Assembly (NCBI GenBank): GCA_022844165.1
Contig: JALHMH010000037.1
Coordinates: 1 to 47,583 of the forward strand
Source of the DNA: Lysobacterales bacterium
GTDB lineage: Bacteria > Pseudomonadota > Gammaproteobacteria > Xanthomonadales > SZUA-5
DNA: 47,583 bases
Reading direction: 5' to 3'
Both the position numbers and the translations under genes were made by a program. Under the pieces are notes generated by a model. The model was given only the letters and a program-made list of their open reading frames with translations, did no database searches and was not told the origin of the DNA. Positions 34,472 through 43,938 of this stretch are shown piece after piece. How positions within the stretch are numbered: the first letter of the stretch is position 1; every line of letters starts with the position of its first letter.

Positions 34472-36478
34472 ATGCGAACCGCCTTGCCTGCTGCCATTCT
34501 CACACTCACCGCTTGCGCCACACAGGAGCCTGCTTCCATGTCCGATCGTATCACCGCACCCTACGGCAGTTGGCCGAGCCCGATCGGCGCCGCGAGTCTG
34601 GCGGAAGCGGGGGTAGCGATGAGCGACTTGCGCGTGCATGGGAGTGACGTGTACTGGCGCGAAAGCCGACCGAAGGAACGCGGTCGGCAAGTGCTGATGC
34701 GACTACGCGGGGGCTCGATCGAAGAGCTCACACCAGCCGATTTCAACGTGCGCACGCGGGTCCACGAGTACGGCGGTAACTCGTACGTGGTGTTCGATAG
34801 CGGTATCGTGTTCGCCAACTTCGCCGATCAGCGCTTGTACTTTCAAAGCGACACGACCGCCCCTGTGCCGATCACGCCAAGCGACTTTCAGTACGCTGAC
34901 GGCACTGTCGACCTGGCGAATCGACGCATGCTTTGGGTACGCGAAGACCATCGACCCAGCACCAAAGCAGCCAACGGCGAGGAGCGCAACGAAATCGTCG
35001 CGCTACCGCTGCCACCGAGCGACGAAAATGCCGGTGCGGTGCTGGTCACCGGCAGCGATTTTGTCGCCCATCCGCGGCTAACCACCGACGGCAAACAACT
35101 GGCCTGGATCGAATGGAACCATCCGTCGATGCCCTGGGATCGCACTCGCCTGAAAACCGCAACGCTCGACGATGTGCAACTCCATGACGTCACGACACTG
35201 ATCGATGATGCGAAGATCGCCGCACTCGAACCCAGTTTCGTCGGCGGCGAGTTGTATGCGGTCGCCGATGTTGGCGACTGGTGGAATCTGTATCGCTGGC
35301 GCGACGGCCAGCGCTCGGAAGTAACGCCCATGGCTCGCGAGTGGTCCGGGCCGTTGTGGCAACTGGGTACGCAGAGCTTCGACGTGAATACACGCGGCGA
35401 GATCGTCGCGCGCACCAGCAAAGCTGCCGTCGATGAATTGGGCATCGTGAAACCGGACGGAGGCTATCGACGCCTGGATTTGCCTTACCAGAGTTTCGGT
35501 GAAGTCGCATGGCGCGACGACAAGACAGTCGTGGCATTCGCCAATGCGGCAGACGATACCGGCGCTCTGATCGAAATCGACGTCGCCAGCGGAACGCATC
35601 GGGTTGTGCACCAGCCATCGACCCTCCCCGTCGAAAGACGCTTTTTGTCGGTACCCACAGCCATCGAGTTCCCATCCAAGGCCGGCAATGCTCACGCGTG
35701 GTTCTATCCGCCGACGCATCCCACGCACCAAGGACCGAGCGGCACCAAACCGCCGCTGATTGTCACGATCCACGGCGGACCAACGTCGGTATCCAAGGCA
35801 ACCCTGAACCTCTCGCGTCAATACTGGACCAGCCGCGGTTTTGCGCTGGTGGATGTCAACTATGGCGGCTCGACAAGCTACGGGCGTGCTTATCGTGAAC
35901 GCCTGAACGGCCAATGGGGCATCGTCGATGTCGACGACGCGATTGCAGCCGTGGACTATCTGGTCGCGCAGGGTTTAGTCGACGAAGGCAAAGTGGCAAT
36001 ACGCGGCGGCAGCGCTGGCGGTTTCACGACGTTGGCTGCGCTGGCTTTTCACGATCGCTTCAAAGCGGGCACCAATCTGTATGGCGTCGCGGACATCGCA
36101 GGACTGGCGGCCACCAGTCACAAGTTCGAACGCAAGTACGATGTGTCGCTGGTCGGCGAACCCAACGAAGCGCTGTATCGCGCCCGTTCGCCGATCTTCC
36201 ATCTCGAGGGATTCACCGAACCGCTGCTCACCTTGCAGGGCAGCGAAGACAAAGTCGTACCGCCCGAACAGTCGCGCATGATTGTCGCTGCGCTCGAAGA
36301 ACGAGGAGTACCGCATGCGTACATCGAGTTTGCTGGCGAACAACACGGATTCCGCCAAGCCGGAAACATCATTCGCGCACAGGAGGCGGAGCTGTACTTC
36401 TACTCGCAGATTTTCGGTTTCGAGCTGTCCGAAGCGATTGAGCCGGTGGAGATTCGGCGTTGGCCGCGGGGAGGGTGA
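34472..36478 (+). CDS. S9 prolyl-oligopeptidase-family peptidase, probable lipoprotein
   Basis: 668 residues from the ATG at 34472. MRTALPAAILTLTACATQE contains a lipobox (LTAC), so a lipid-anchored protein is likely. The N-terminal part is a beta-propeller (VHEYGGNSYVVF, then many strand repeats); the C-terminal part is an alpha/beta hydrolase with catalytic Ser514 in IRGGSAGGFT, Asp593 in GSEDKVVP and His625 in GEQHGFR. IHGGPTS and NYGGSTSYGR are typical of dipeptidyl/acyl-aminoacyl peptidase relatives. It is expected to cleave short peptides in the periplasm. Divergent from the ABC permease; a later ATG (34537) would give a cytoplasmic form. Confidence 0.9.
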   Translation: MRTALPAAILTLTACATQEPASMSDRITAPYGSWPSPIGAASLAEAGVAMSDLRVHGSDVYWRESRPKERGRQVLMRLRGGSIEELTPADFNVRTRVHEYGGNSYVVFDSGIVFANFADQRLYFQSDTTAPVPITPSDFQYADGTVDLANRRMLWVREDHRPSTKAANGEERNEIVALPLPPSDENAGAVLVTGSDFVAHPRLTTDGKQLAWIEWNHPSMPWDRTRLKTATLDDVQLHDVTTLIDDAKIAALEPSFVGGELYAVADVGDWWNLYRWRDGQRSEVTPMAREWSGPLWQLGTQSFDVNTRGEIVARTSKAAVDELGIVKPDGGYRRLDLPYQSFGEVAWRDDKTVVAFANAADDTGALIEIDVASGTHRVVHQPSTLPVERRFLSVPTAIEFPSKAGNAHAWFYPPTHPTHQGPSGTKPPLIVTIHGGPTSVSKATLNLSRQYWTSRGFALVDVNYGGSTSYGRAYRERLNGQWGIVDVDDAIAAVDYLVAQGLVDEGKVAIRGGSAGGFTTLAALAFHDRFKAGTNLYGVADIAGLAATSHKFERKYDVSLVGEPNEALYRARSPIFHLEGFTEPLLTLQGSEDKVVPPEQSRMIVAALEERGVPHAYIEFAGEQHGFRQAGNIIRAQEAELYFYSQIFGFELSEAIEPVEIRRWPRGG

Positions 36479-36523
36479 ACCTGGAGTTCTTACGGGCGTT
36501 TGTAGCACTAACGGGTCAAAAGA

Positions 36524-36656
36524 AACGCCGCATACCGCAATGCGACCTCAATGCAGCGTTCTTTCAGAACGCATCGAAAATCGCATCCCTAACCCAGGGT
36601 TGCACCCTGGGACGCACCGCCGACACCATTCCTGCGTTCTGAAGGAACGCCGCATA
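36524..36656. repeat. Hairpin cluster bracketed by an 11-bp direct repeat
   Basis: AACGCCGCATA occurs at 36524-36534 and again at 36646-36656. Between and at the right edge are three inverted repeats: GCGTTCT-TTC-AGAACGC (36556-36572), CCCAGGGT-TGC-ACCCTGGG (36593-36611) and GCGTTC-TGAAG-GAACGC (36634-36650). It sits between the peptidase gene and a doubtful small frame. The look is that of a REP/MITE-type mobile repeat rather than a terminator array; no transposase is nearby. Confidence 0.6.
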
Positions 36657-36664
36657 GCACTTAG

Positions 36665-36931
36665 ATGCGCCGCACGCTACTGCTAACGACATTACTGCTG
36701 GTCGGAAGCGGAGCAATCGCGACGATTGCTGCTGTGCATCAGGCGGCGCGGCAACAGTTGCGCAACATCGCCGCGCCAATGAGATCTGTGGCCTCTATGA
36801 CGTACCGCCGGATGCAGGCATCTGGCGCGAAAAACCCAGTACTTCGGTCTGCTCAGCAGCTGACACGCCGCAAGGCCAAAACGCCGTTGCGATTGTTGTA
36901 CGAACTACTCGGCTCGCCGCTTCATGTGTGA
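36665..36931 (+). CDS. Doubtful small exported protein
   Basis: 88 residues. The N-terminus MRRTLLLTTLLLVGSGAIATIAAVHQ could be a signal peptide or membrane anchor, followed by a basic tail. No family is recognised and no ribosome site is evident. It begins 9 bp after the hairpin cluster and its end overlaps the convergent SnoaL-like gene by 27 bp. It could be noncoding. Confidence 0.25.
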   Translation: MRRTLLLTTLLLVGSGAIATIAAVHQAARQQLRNIAAPMRSVASMTYRRMQASGAKNPVLRSAQQLTRRKAKTPLRLLYELLGSPLHV

Positions 36932-37282
36932 GCTCACACGCAACGGTGGCTCGTAAGGCTCGGGCCAATAGTCGGTGACTGCAACAATTCTGGATCCGTC
37001 GAGTTCAAAGATCGAAATGCCGACGACGACTTCGGCACCGATCGCAAAATCGATGACGCAAACTGCGCTTGCTTCTTCGCAGATCAACTTTTGGATCGTG
37101 GCTGTCCAAGCGCCCGGCCAGGTGCGGAACATATCGAGATAGCCCTCGCCAGACTCGATGTACTCGCGTGTCTGAGGTACCTCATACCGCAGCGCGGGAT
37201 CCAGGAGACGCGCAAAGTTCGACCAGTCCCGGTGATTGGCGAAGGCCCAGTGTTGCTGAATGATCTCGCGAGCGGTACTCAT
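36905..37282 (-). CDS. SnoaL/NTF2-like protein
   Basis: 125 residues from the ATG at 37282 (MSTAREIIQQHWAFANHRDW). The pattern is that of SnoaL-like cone folds: an N-terminal helix pair, FARLLDPALRYEVPQTREYI, then strands with GSRIVAVTDYWPEPYEPP near the end. Such proteins are small-ligand binders or isomerases, and many are uncharacterised. The GTG/ATG six codons upstream is less likely. No functional link to its neighbours is visible. Confidence 0.75.
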   Translation of the reverse strand: MSTAREIIQQHWAFANHRDWSNFARLLDPALRYEVPQTREYIESGEGYLDMFRTWPGAWTATIQKLICEEASAVCVIDFAIGAEVVVGISIFELDGSRIVAVTDYWPEPYEPPLRVSSHMKRRAE

Positions 37283-37564
37283 GTTCGTGCGTCGATTCAA
37301 TACAGTGATGCGCGGAGCTGTATCAAGACTATACCGCCGCCTGCATCACGGGTTGCCTGGCACTGATCCCTACTTCCTCAGCTCCCCGCGCAAAAACTAC
37401 ACGCTCTCGAACGCCGCGCACTCGAAGACGAATTTCCGGCCCGGCGGCACAGCGGCAGGTCGTTCGGATCGGCACACGCGTTTCGTGTAAGCGCCGGTCC
37501 TCAGCTGGCTACAAAAGCCAAAGCCGCTCGAAGAAACAGAGTCATTTGTCGAGATCCGGCTCCG

Positions 37565-38197
37565 TCAAAGGCTATGGGGCGCCCCACCGGATAATTTGCT
37601 CGCGATCGACATCAGGCGCAATACGCACGTCAATGCCGAGCCAAGCACGATCACCGCCAGCGTTGTCGGCAAAACCATCGTCGTCGCCAGCCAGCTCTGC
37701 TCGATGGCCGCGAGAATCAGTCCCAGCGTCATCACCGCCATTCGGTGCGGTTTGGCTTGCGGGCCGCGAAAATCTTGTGGGTACCCGAGCGATCCTCCAA
37801 GCAGTCGAATGTAAGCCGTGAATGCCGCCAGCAACGCGGCCAACCAGCCCACCCAGCCCAGTCCAGCGGCATAACCCAGAGCAACCAGGAAAACACTGTC
37901 TGCAATCCGATCCGGCACTTCGTTATACAAAACGCCCGTCGCCGTGCCTTTTTTGCCTTCCACCGCAACCATGCCATCGAGCAGATTACACAGCAGGCGC
38001 AGTTGTACGCACAGCGCGCAAAAGACAAATGTGACCGGCGATGGCCACTTCGCGATCGCCGCCGCGCCGATCGTCGCAAATACGATGCTCAGGACCGAGA
38101 TTTGGTTCGGCGTGATCGGCGTTGCGGTCAATGCGCGCGCCAGGGCCCATGCCCACGCAGTGCTGCGCGACTTGAGCGGGCGGCGAGCATCGGTCAT
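37565..38197 (-). CDS. CDP-alcohol phosphatidyltransferase family protein
   Basis: 210 residues with about six membrane helices. Family members join a CDP-activated lipid to an alcohol and carry D-x2-D-G-x2-A-R-x8-G-x3-D-x3-D. Here the region reads NLLDGMVAVEGKKGTATGVL then YNEVPDRIADS: the first aspartate is Asn, the Ala-Arg pair is Ala-Val, and the penultimate aspartate is Glu. Two aspartates and the glycine remain. It is either a subfamily with its own chemistry or a weakened enzyme. It is divergent from an acyltransferase (106 bp between starts), which points to one lipid pathway. Confidence 0.8.
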   Translation of the reverse strand: MTDARRPLKSRSTAWAWALARALTATPITPNQISVLSIVFATIGAAAIAKWPSPVTFVFCALCVQLRLLCNLLDGMVAVEGKKGTATGVLYNEVPDRIADSVFLVALGYAAGLGWVGWLAALLAAFTAYIRLLGGSLGYPQDFRGPQAKPHRMAVMTLGLILAAIEQSWLATTMVLPTTLAVIVLGSALTCVLRLMSIASKLSGGAPHSL

Positions 38198-38303
38198 TGG
38201 CGGCGTCCTGTACTTGTACGAGCTGAGTCGATGCTATCGCGCCTGCTCGCGAAGTGCCGCCATCTCTGCGATAAAGCAGCAATCTCTACTGTCCGCCTGA
38301 CCG

Positions 38304-38927
38304 ATGCTCGAATCCGTTGCAAGGTCTTTGATGCTGGGTGCCGCACGATGGCTGACTGGCGTACGCGCGGTCTGGCCAGAGGGTGGACTTCCGAGCGGCC
38401 CGTGCGTGTTCTTCGGCAACCACGTCAGCCACGGCGACTTCGCGTTGATCTGGTCGGTGCTGCCACTGTCGTTGCGCGATCGTACGCGACCCGTTGCAGG
38501 TGCCGATTATTGGGAGAAAGACGCGCTGCGCCGTTACGTTGGGCGGCGTGTCGTGCGCGGCGTGTTGATCGAGCGCGACCCGGCAAAGCGCACTCTGGAT
38601 CCGATCGCACAAATGAGCGACGTCTTGCGCGCCGGCGAATCGCTGATCTTGTTCCCAGAGGGCACGCGCAACTTGACTGACGCGCCGCTATTGCCACTGA
38701 AAAGCGGTTTGTTTCATCTGGGCAAAATGCATCCGGAGATACCCTTGGTACCGGTCTGGATCGACAACTTGCATCGCGTTCTGCCCAAGGGCGAGTTATT
38801 GCCGGTGCCGCTGTTGTGCACAGCCCGCTTCGGCGCGCCGATCGATATTGGCAACGACGACAAGGAGACGTTCCTGTCCCGCGCTGCTGCCGCGATGTTG
38901 GACTTGCGGCCCGCCTCAGCACATTGA
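38304..38927 (+). CDS. 1-acyl-glycerol-phosphate acyltransferase (PlsC family)
   Basis: 207 residues. Acyltransferase motifs: block 1 FFGNHVSHGDFALIW (the catalytic H-x4-D), block 2 around GVLIERD, block 3 LFPEGTRNLTD, block 4 LVPVWIDNL. The reaction is likely acylation of lysophosphatidic acid or a related lysolipid. No long membrane anchor; it is shorter than E. coli PlsC (245). Divergent with a CDP-alcohol phosphatidyltransferase, so both may supply the same lipid. A cytidylyltransferase is not present in the window. Confidence 0.88.
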   Translation: MLESVARSLMLGAARWLTGVRAVWPEGGLPSGPCVFFGNHVSHGDFALIWSVLPLSLRDRTRPVAGADYWEKDALRRYVGRRVVRGVLIERDPAKRTLDPIAQMSDVLRAGESLILFPEGTRNLTDAPLLPLKSGLFHLGKMHPEIPLVPVWIDNLHRVLPKGELLPVPLLCTARFGAPIDIGNDDKETFLSRAAAAMLDLRPASAH

Positions 38928-38931
38928 TGGC

Positions 38932-39942
38932 TTAGATTGCTGCCAGCCCAAGCGCGGCGACCGTAGGCACCATGCGTCCCGTTTCCTCCGCTTGAGTGCT
39001 GGAGGCGTTGCCCTGCAGCGCCCGTTTGGCGACGCCTTGAGCGATCGCCGCCAGGCGGAAAAAGTTGAAGGCGAGTATGAAGTTCCAATGTTCGACGCGT
39101 CGACCGCTGGCTGCCTCGTAGGCGGCAATCAACTCAGCCTCGCTGGGCAATCCCAGCGCCTCGCGATCCAGTCCCATCAAACCGGGAATCACTGGATTGC
39201 GCGGCAGCCGCAGCGCCATACAAAAGTAACCGAGGTCGGCAAACGGATGGCCCAGCGTCGCCAGTTCCCAGTCGACGATTGCCCGTATCCGCGGCGCGTC
39301 GGCTGCGAAGATCAGATTGTCGATCCGCCAATCGCCGTGCACCAACGAAACCGCGCCATCGTCTGCGGGCACATTTTCGCCCAGCCAATCGATGAGTTGC
39401 TCCATCGGCTCGATGCGATGTACTTCGCTCAAGCGATATTGCTCGCTCCAGCGTTTCAGTTGTCGTGCAAAGTAGCTGCCGGGTTTGCCGAAGTCAGTCA
39501 ACCCCACGGCGGCAACATCGACGCGGTGCAACGCCGCGAGCGTGCGCACGATGGCGTCATAAAAGCTACGTCGCTCGCCGCGCACGACGTCGGGCAGCGA
39601 CGGATCCCAGAAGATTCTTCCTGGTTCATGGCTCATCACGTAAAACATCGAGCCGATGACGGATTCGTCGCGGCACAGAAGCAACCCCTGTGCAACCGGT
39701 ACGTCGCTCGCGGCAAGCGCCAGCAAAACTCGAAACTCGCGATCTACCGCGTGAGCAGAAGCCAGCAGCTGCCCTGGCGGTTTGCGCCGCAGTACGTAAT
39801 GACCACTTCGCGCCGTCAGCAGATACGTTGGATTGGATTGACCACCCTTGAACTTCTGGCTCGTGAGCGGGCCTTCGAATCCATTGAGGTGTTGGGTCAA
39901 ATACGACGCAAGCGCAGTATCGGGGAGAGCGAATGCATCCAT
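38932..39942 (-). CDS. Aminoglycoside-phosphotransferase-fold kinase (ACAD10/11-like)
   Basis: 336 residues from the ATG at 39942; another ATG at 39972 would add 10. The kinase fold shows ATP-binding lysine in YVLRRKPPG, the catalytic loop SLVHGDWRIDNLIF and the metal aspartate in IVDWELATLGHP. FKGGQSNPTYLL near the N-terminus is typical of the branch related to ACAD10/11, seen with acyl-CoA metabolism. The substrate may be a 4-hydroxy acyl chain, as in human ACAD10/11; inferred only from family. It ends 5 bp from the convergent acyltransferase gene. Confidence 0.85.
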   Translation of the reverse strand: MDAFALPDTALASYLTQHLNGFEGPLTSQKFKGGQSNPTYLLTARSGHYVLRRKPPGQLLASAHAVDREFRVLLALAASDVPVAQGLLLCRDESVIGSMFYVMSHEPGRIFWDPSLPDVVRGERRSFYDAIVRTLAALHRVDVAAVGLTDFGKPGSYFARQLKRWSEQYRLSEVHRIEPMEQLIDWLGENVPADDGAVSLVHGDWRIDNLIFAADAPRIRAIVDWELATLGHPFADLGYFCMALRLPRNPVIPGLMGLDREALGLPSEAELIAAYEAASGRRVEHWNFILAFNFFRLAAIAQGVAKRALQGNASSTQAEETGRMVPTVAALGLAAI

Positions 39943-40003
39943 CGTCAAGACCGAGGTATGTGACCCGCGCATGATGGCAGAACAGATTCTGCGGCGGTGT
40001 TTC

Positions 40004-40534
40004 CTATCCCTCGCGCAAGTATTCGTCTTTGAGCTTGACGTAATTTTGCGCCGAGTAATACAGCGACTCGATCTCGGTGTCGGTCAGTTTGCGTACAAAG
40101 CGCGCCGGGTTACCTACCCAGAGCGAACCCTCTTCGACGATCTTTCCGGGCGACACCACAGCGCCGGCACCGATCAACGCGTGTTTGCCGATGACAGCTT
40201 TGTCCAGCACCACAGAGCCCATACCAATCAGGCAACCATCGCCAATCGTGCACGCGTGCAGGATGACACCATGGCCCACGGTCACATCGTCCCCGATCAG
40301 GAGCGGCGCGCCACCGGGCGTATAGCGGCCGTCGTGCGTCACGTGCAGCACCGAGTTGTCCTGGATGTTGCTGCGTGCGCCGATGTCGATGCTGTTCACG
40401 TCGCCGCGCGCCGCCACCAATGGCCAGATCGAAACATCGTCGCCCAATGTGATGCGGCCCACCAATTGCGCGGACGGGTCGACGAACACACGTTGGCCGA
40501 GTGTTGGATAAATGGAACGGAAAGATCGGAGCAT
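40004..40534 (-). CDS. Gamma-class carbonic anhydrase family protein
   Basis: 176 residues of left-handed beta-helix (hexapeptide repeats such as IGDGCLIGMGSVVLDKAV). Zinc-site histidines of the gamma-carbonic anhydrase family are in place: VLHVTHDG (H64/H67) and GHGVILH (H88, H93), with ARGDVNSI and SNIQDN. It resembles YrdA/CaiE-like homologues; true hydratase activity is not certain because these lack the acidic loop of the archaeal enzyme. Start chosen at MLRSFRSIYP; upstream codons overlap the flanking region. Confidence 0.9.
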   Translation of the reverse strand: MLRSFRSIYPTLGQRVFVDPSAQLVGRITLGDDVSIWPLVAARGDVNSIDIGARSNIQDNSVLHVTHDGRYTPGGAPLLIGDDVTVGHGVILHACTIGDGCLIGMGSVVLDKAVIGKHALIGAGAVVSPGKIVEEGSLWVGNPARFVRKLTDTEIESLYYSAQNYVKLKDEYLREG

Positions 40535-40565
40535 GAGCGAATAGTGGCTGTTGGCGTGTTTGGGT

Positions 40566-41585
40566 TTACGGAAGCCGGCAACAAAACTGTGGCGACCAGT
40601 GTCGATGTTGCCGCGTTCGGGTGACACTGCGGCGCATCACTGCCGTGAGGTGCGTGGGTTTCCATTCGCCGCGGTCGATGCCGCTTTCGTCGCGCGCGTG
40701 GATGGCATCGATTCGGGCGCGATCATCCGCGTTTTCCGGATCGAAGTGGTGACCGAAACTACGATCGACAAACACATCGATGATGTTGCCCCAGGCCAAA
40801 AAAGTGTCGAAGGCAAAACGTTCCTTCAGCAGCGGCAAAATGTCCTGCGCGCGAATTCCCTCAAATCCTGCTACCGAACAGTCCCAGTCGAGAAACGCTC
40901 TCTCGAGGCGTCTAAGCTGCAGGTTGTAGCGGTAGCGCTCAGGTAGCGTAGCCCAGATCTCGCCAACCGCCTGCAGCGCTTCGGGCCAGCGTTGATGGCC
41001 ATTGCGGCCGATCATGTCGCAGGTCAGAAAGACGCCCTCGTCGCCGATGCCCGCATGTATCGCATCGAACAGATGTTCCAGCTCGACGACGTGATGCAGC
41101 GACTGATTGGCCATGACAACATCGGCCCGATCGCGCCAAGTGTTGAAGTCGCCCAGTAGCGGCACAACGACCTCGCTCAGATCCTGAGCCGAAGCATCGT
41201 TGGCGCAGCGGGCGAGCATGGCCGGATTGATATCGAGGCACTCAATACGAACGCCATCGACACCGCGCTCGCGGAGCAGGCCCGCGATGCGTAATTCGCT
41301 GTCGCCGTTCCCGGCGCCCAGGCTCACGACGCGGATGGGGCGAGCCCGTTCGGTGCGCGCGCGCGCGATCTCGCGGGCAAAGAAATCCTCAGGATGCGAG
41401 TAGCCGAATGCCTCAAACATCGGACGCAGATAACGATTCGACCAATAGTGAAAGATCGGCGGAAGATCGTGCACATTGACCTGATCCTCGAAGGTCGCAA
41501 TTTCCGCCTGAAGCCGCGCGGCATAGTCGTCGCCGGCCAGGCGAGCCCTGGCGCGAGCGATCAGCGGGCGAAGACGGTTGAACAT
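40566..41585 (-). CDS. SAM-dependent methyltransferase
   Basis: 339 residues from the ATG at 41585. A class I methyltransferase fold: motif I IRVVSLGAGNGDSELRIA, the acidic end of strand 2 in RIECLDINPAML, and ADVVMANQSLHHVVELEHL. The N-terminal helical part (about 1-95) and the C-terminal addition (about 260-339) make it longer than a bare domain. The substrate is unknown. It is 31 bp upstream of the gamma-carbonic anhydrase start and 38 bp downstream of the urocanase gene, so it may share their transcript. Confidence 0.82.
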   Translation of the reverse strand: MFNRLRPLIARARARLAGDDYAARLQAEIATFEDQVNVHDLPPIFHYWSNRYLRPMFEAFGYSHPEDFFAREIARARTERARPIRVVSLGAGNGDSELRIAGLLRERGVDGVRIECLDINPAMLARCANDASAQDLSEVVVPLLGDFNTWRDRADVVMANQSLHHVVELEHLFDAIHAGIGDEGVFLTCDMIGRNGHQRWPEALQAVGEIWATLPERYRYNLQLRRLERAFLDWDCSVAGFEGIRAQDILPLLKERFAFDTFLAWGNIIDVFVDRSFGHHFDPENADDRARIDAIHARDESGIDRGEWKPTHLTAVMRRSVTRTRQHRHWSPQFCCRLP

Positions 41586-41623
41586 TCGATTGGGTCTCAG
41601 ATCAGGCGGTTGCGGGTTTGGAA

Positions 41624-43300
41624 TCAGCTTTCGGCCATCGGCACAGTCAAGCCTTGTTGCGCGGCACATTCCCTGGCGATGTCGTAACCGGCATCCAGAT
41701 GCCGATACACACCCATCGCCGGATCGTTCCACAGCACACGTGCCAGTCGCGCATCGGCTGCCTCTGAGCCGTCGCAAACAATGACGATGCCGGAGTGCTG
41801 CGAATACCCCATTCCGACACCGCCGCCATGGTGCAGAGACACCCAGGTTGCGCCGCCAGCGACGGCGCCCATGGCATTCAACAACGGCCAGTCGGAGACC
41901 GCGTCGGAACCATCGAGCATGGCTTCGGTTTCACGATTGGGGCTGGCCACCGACCCTGAATCCAGATGATCTCGACCGATCACGATCGGCGCCTTCAACT
42001 CGCCGCTGCGCACCATCGCATTGAACGCAAGCCCGAGGCGATGTCGTTGACCCAGACCGACCCAACAGATCCGCGCCGGCAGGCCTTGAAATGCGATTCG
42101 TGCGGCCGCCATGTCGAGCCAACGATGCAGATGTTTGTCGTCAGGGATCAATTCCTTGACCTTGGCGTCGGTGCGTGCGATGTCCGCAGGATCGCCGGAC
42201 AATGCGACCCAGCGGAACGGGCCGATACCGCGACAAAACAGGGGTCGAACATAGGCCGGTACAAAACCCGGAAAATCGAACGCACGCGCCAAGCCTTCGT
42301 CCTTCGCCATCTGCCGGATGTTGTTGCCGTAGTCGAACACGGGAATGTTGCGATCCTTGAACGCCAACATTGCCTCAACGTGATCGCGCATGGACGCCCT
42401 GGCGGCAGCCGCCGTGCCTTGCGGGTCGGAAACGCGCTGTTGAAACCAGCGCTCGACGCTCCAGCCGCGCGGTAGGTAACCGTTCACCGGATCGTGCGCT
42501 GAGGTCTGGTCCGTCACGGCGTCCGGCCGCACGCCGCGTTGCACCAACTCTGGCAGTAGCTCTGCGGCATTCCCAAGCAGACCAACGCTGATCGCCCTGC
42601 CCTCGCCTGCGTAACGTTCGATGCGTGCCAGTGCATCGTCCAAATCCGCTGCCTGCTCGTCCAGGTAACGCGTGCGCAGGCGCATGTCGATCCTGCTTTG
42701 TTGGCATTCGATATTCAGCGACGAAGCACCCGCCATCGCCGCCGCCAGGGGCTGGGCACCGCCCATTCCGCCCAGACCTGCCGTCAGAATCCACTTGCCC
42801 GTCAGATCGCCGCCGTAGTGCTGCCGGCCCATCTCGACAAAAGTCTCGTAGGTACCTTGAACGATTCCCTGCGTGCCGATGTAAATCCAACTGCCTGCGG
42901 TCATCTGGCCGTACATCATCAGGCCCTTCCGATCGAGCTCGTGGAAGTGTTCCCATGTTGCCCACTTTGGCACGAGATTCGAGTTCGCCAGGAGCACTCG
43001 CGGCGCATCGCTGTGAGTGCGCAGGACGCCCACGGGTTTGCCGGATTGCACCACCAGCGTTTCCTCGTCGCTGAGTTCGCGCAGGCAGCGCACGATGGCG
43101 TCGTAGCTCGCCCAGTCGCGCGCCGCACGGCCGATCCCGCCATAGACCACCAACGCGGAAGGGTCCTCCGCTACTTCCGCGTCGAGGTTGTTCATCAACA
43201 TGCGCAAAGCCGCTTCGGTTTGCCAATTGCGGCAACTTCTACTGCTGCCCCGCGGCGCGCGAATGTGGCGGCTCGGGTCGCGTCGATCTGCTGTGTTCAT
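41624..43300 (-). CDS. hutU: Urocanate hydratase
   Basis: 558 residues, the normal length. Converts urocanate to imidazolone propionate in histidine breakdown with tightly bound NAD. Key stretches: [49 protein letters not shown] (NAD-binding), and [31 protein letters not shown], with [15 protein letters not shown] near the end. The start at 43300 was chosen because it matches the family length; an upstream frame extends 24 codons. No hutH, hutI, hutG or hutC is present, so the pathway genes are elsewhere. Confidence 0.95.
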   Translation of the reverse strand: MNTADRRDPSRHIRAPRGSSRSCRNWQTEAALRMLMNNLDAEVAEDPSALVVYGGIGRAARDWASYDAIVRCLRELSDEETLVVQSGKPVGVLRTHSDAPRVLLANSNLVPKWATWEHFHELDRKGLMMYGQMTAGSWIYIGTQGIVQGTYETFVEMGRQHYGGDLTGKWILTAGLGGMGGAQPLAAAMAGASSLNIECQQSRIDMRLRTRYLDEQAADLDDALARIERYAGEGRAISVGLLGNAAELLPELVQRGVRPDAVTDQTSAHDPVNGYLPRGWSVERWFQQRVSDPQGTAAAARASMRDHVEAMLAFKDRNIPVFDYGNNIRQMAKDEGLARAFDFPGFVPAYVRPLFCRGIGPFRWVALSGDPADIARTDAKVKELIPDDKHLHRWLDMAAARIAFQGLPARICWVGLGQRHRLGLAFNAMVRSGELKAPIVIGRDHLDSGSVASPNRETEAMLDGSDAVSDWPLLNAMGAVAGGATWVSLHHGGGVGMGYSQHSGIVIVCDGSEAADARLARVLWNDPAMGVYRHLDAGYDIARECAAQQGLTVPMAES

Positions 43301-43437
43301 CGGGTCGCTCTTTGTGCGGCGGTCGCCCAGTATAGAAGCGCGATGTCGATGTTCGGGAATCGGGACCGGCAAGCCGACCGCGCCGTTCGCCGCGGTAGCT
43401 ACACCAAAACGGCAGCCCGTCGCCGATGCCGCAACGC

Positions 43438-43938
43438 CTATGCAGCCAGTGCCAAACCCTCGTCTGCCGCGAGGTTCGGGCGATAGACCTCATAGACGAT
43501 GACCGGAATGCCAAGCTCGCCCAGATGATGTTCGATGAGCGGCTTCACATCGTCCCAATCAAGGCCGCCGACGCCGGTCGCCAGACGCGGCAGTGCCACA
43601 CTGCTCCAACCTACCTGGCGCACTTCCCTGGCGAGCGCCTTGAGCGCGTGATTGACGTTGGCGGTGCTCGCCTTGCCCGGTTTCGCGCCGTGACCGTAGG
43701 CACCCTCCTGGGTGAACAGCGCGACCAGTCGTGGACCTTCGGCGCCGCCCCAGGTCCACAGCCCGCCGGGCTTTGGGTGCTGACTCTGGCAGTAGTGGCG
43801 AAAGTCTTTGTACATGGCGGGCAGATGTTCGCGCAGCGTATGCGCCAGCCCTTGCCCGAAGTCGTCGTTCGGCGCTACGCCATGCGCAATCGCCTTGGCA
43901 TTGCTCATCAAAATATCTCCGCTCACATAACGAATCAT
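43438..43938 (-). CDS. Macro-domain protein (ADP-ribose binding)
   Basis: 166 residues, one macro domain: the N-terminus [20 protein letters not shown] and the glycine-rich C-terminal loop [19 protein letters not shown], which contact ADP-ribose. [12 protein letters not shown] is typical of the branch of TARG1/DarG-like macro domains that also remove ADP-ribose. It could be a DNA or protein ADP-ribosyl hydrolase. No toxin partner (DarT-type) lies beside it, so this is not evidently a toxin-antitoxin pair. Its AAGGAG-like site is partly visible (GGAGATTTTT). Confidence 0.85.
   Translation of the reverse strand: MIRYVSGDILMSNAKAIAHGVAPNDDFGQGLAHTLREHLPAMYKDFRHYCQSQHPKPGGLWTWGGAEGPRLVALFTQEGAYGHGAKPGKASTANVNHALKALAREVRQVGWSSVALPRLATGVGGLDWDDVKPLIEHHLGELGIPVIVYEVYRPNLAADEGLALAA

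Noticed and set aside
34322..34690. N-terminal extension of the ABC permease by 123 codons
   Set aside because: Arg/Gly/Ser-rich, overlaps the divergent peptidase gene, and the family normally begins at the first membrane helix after MVLNKKLIRD.
43438..43938. Macro-domain gene as the antitoxin of a DarTG-like toxin-antitoxin pair
   Set aside because: No DarT-type ADP-ribosyltransferase is encoded next to it; the neighbours are urocanase and metF.
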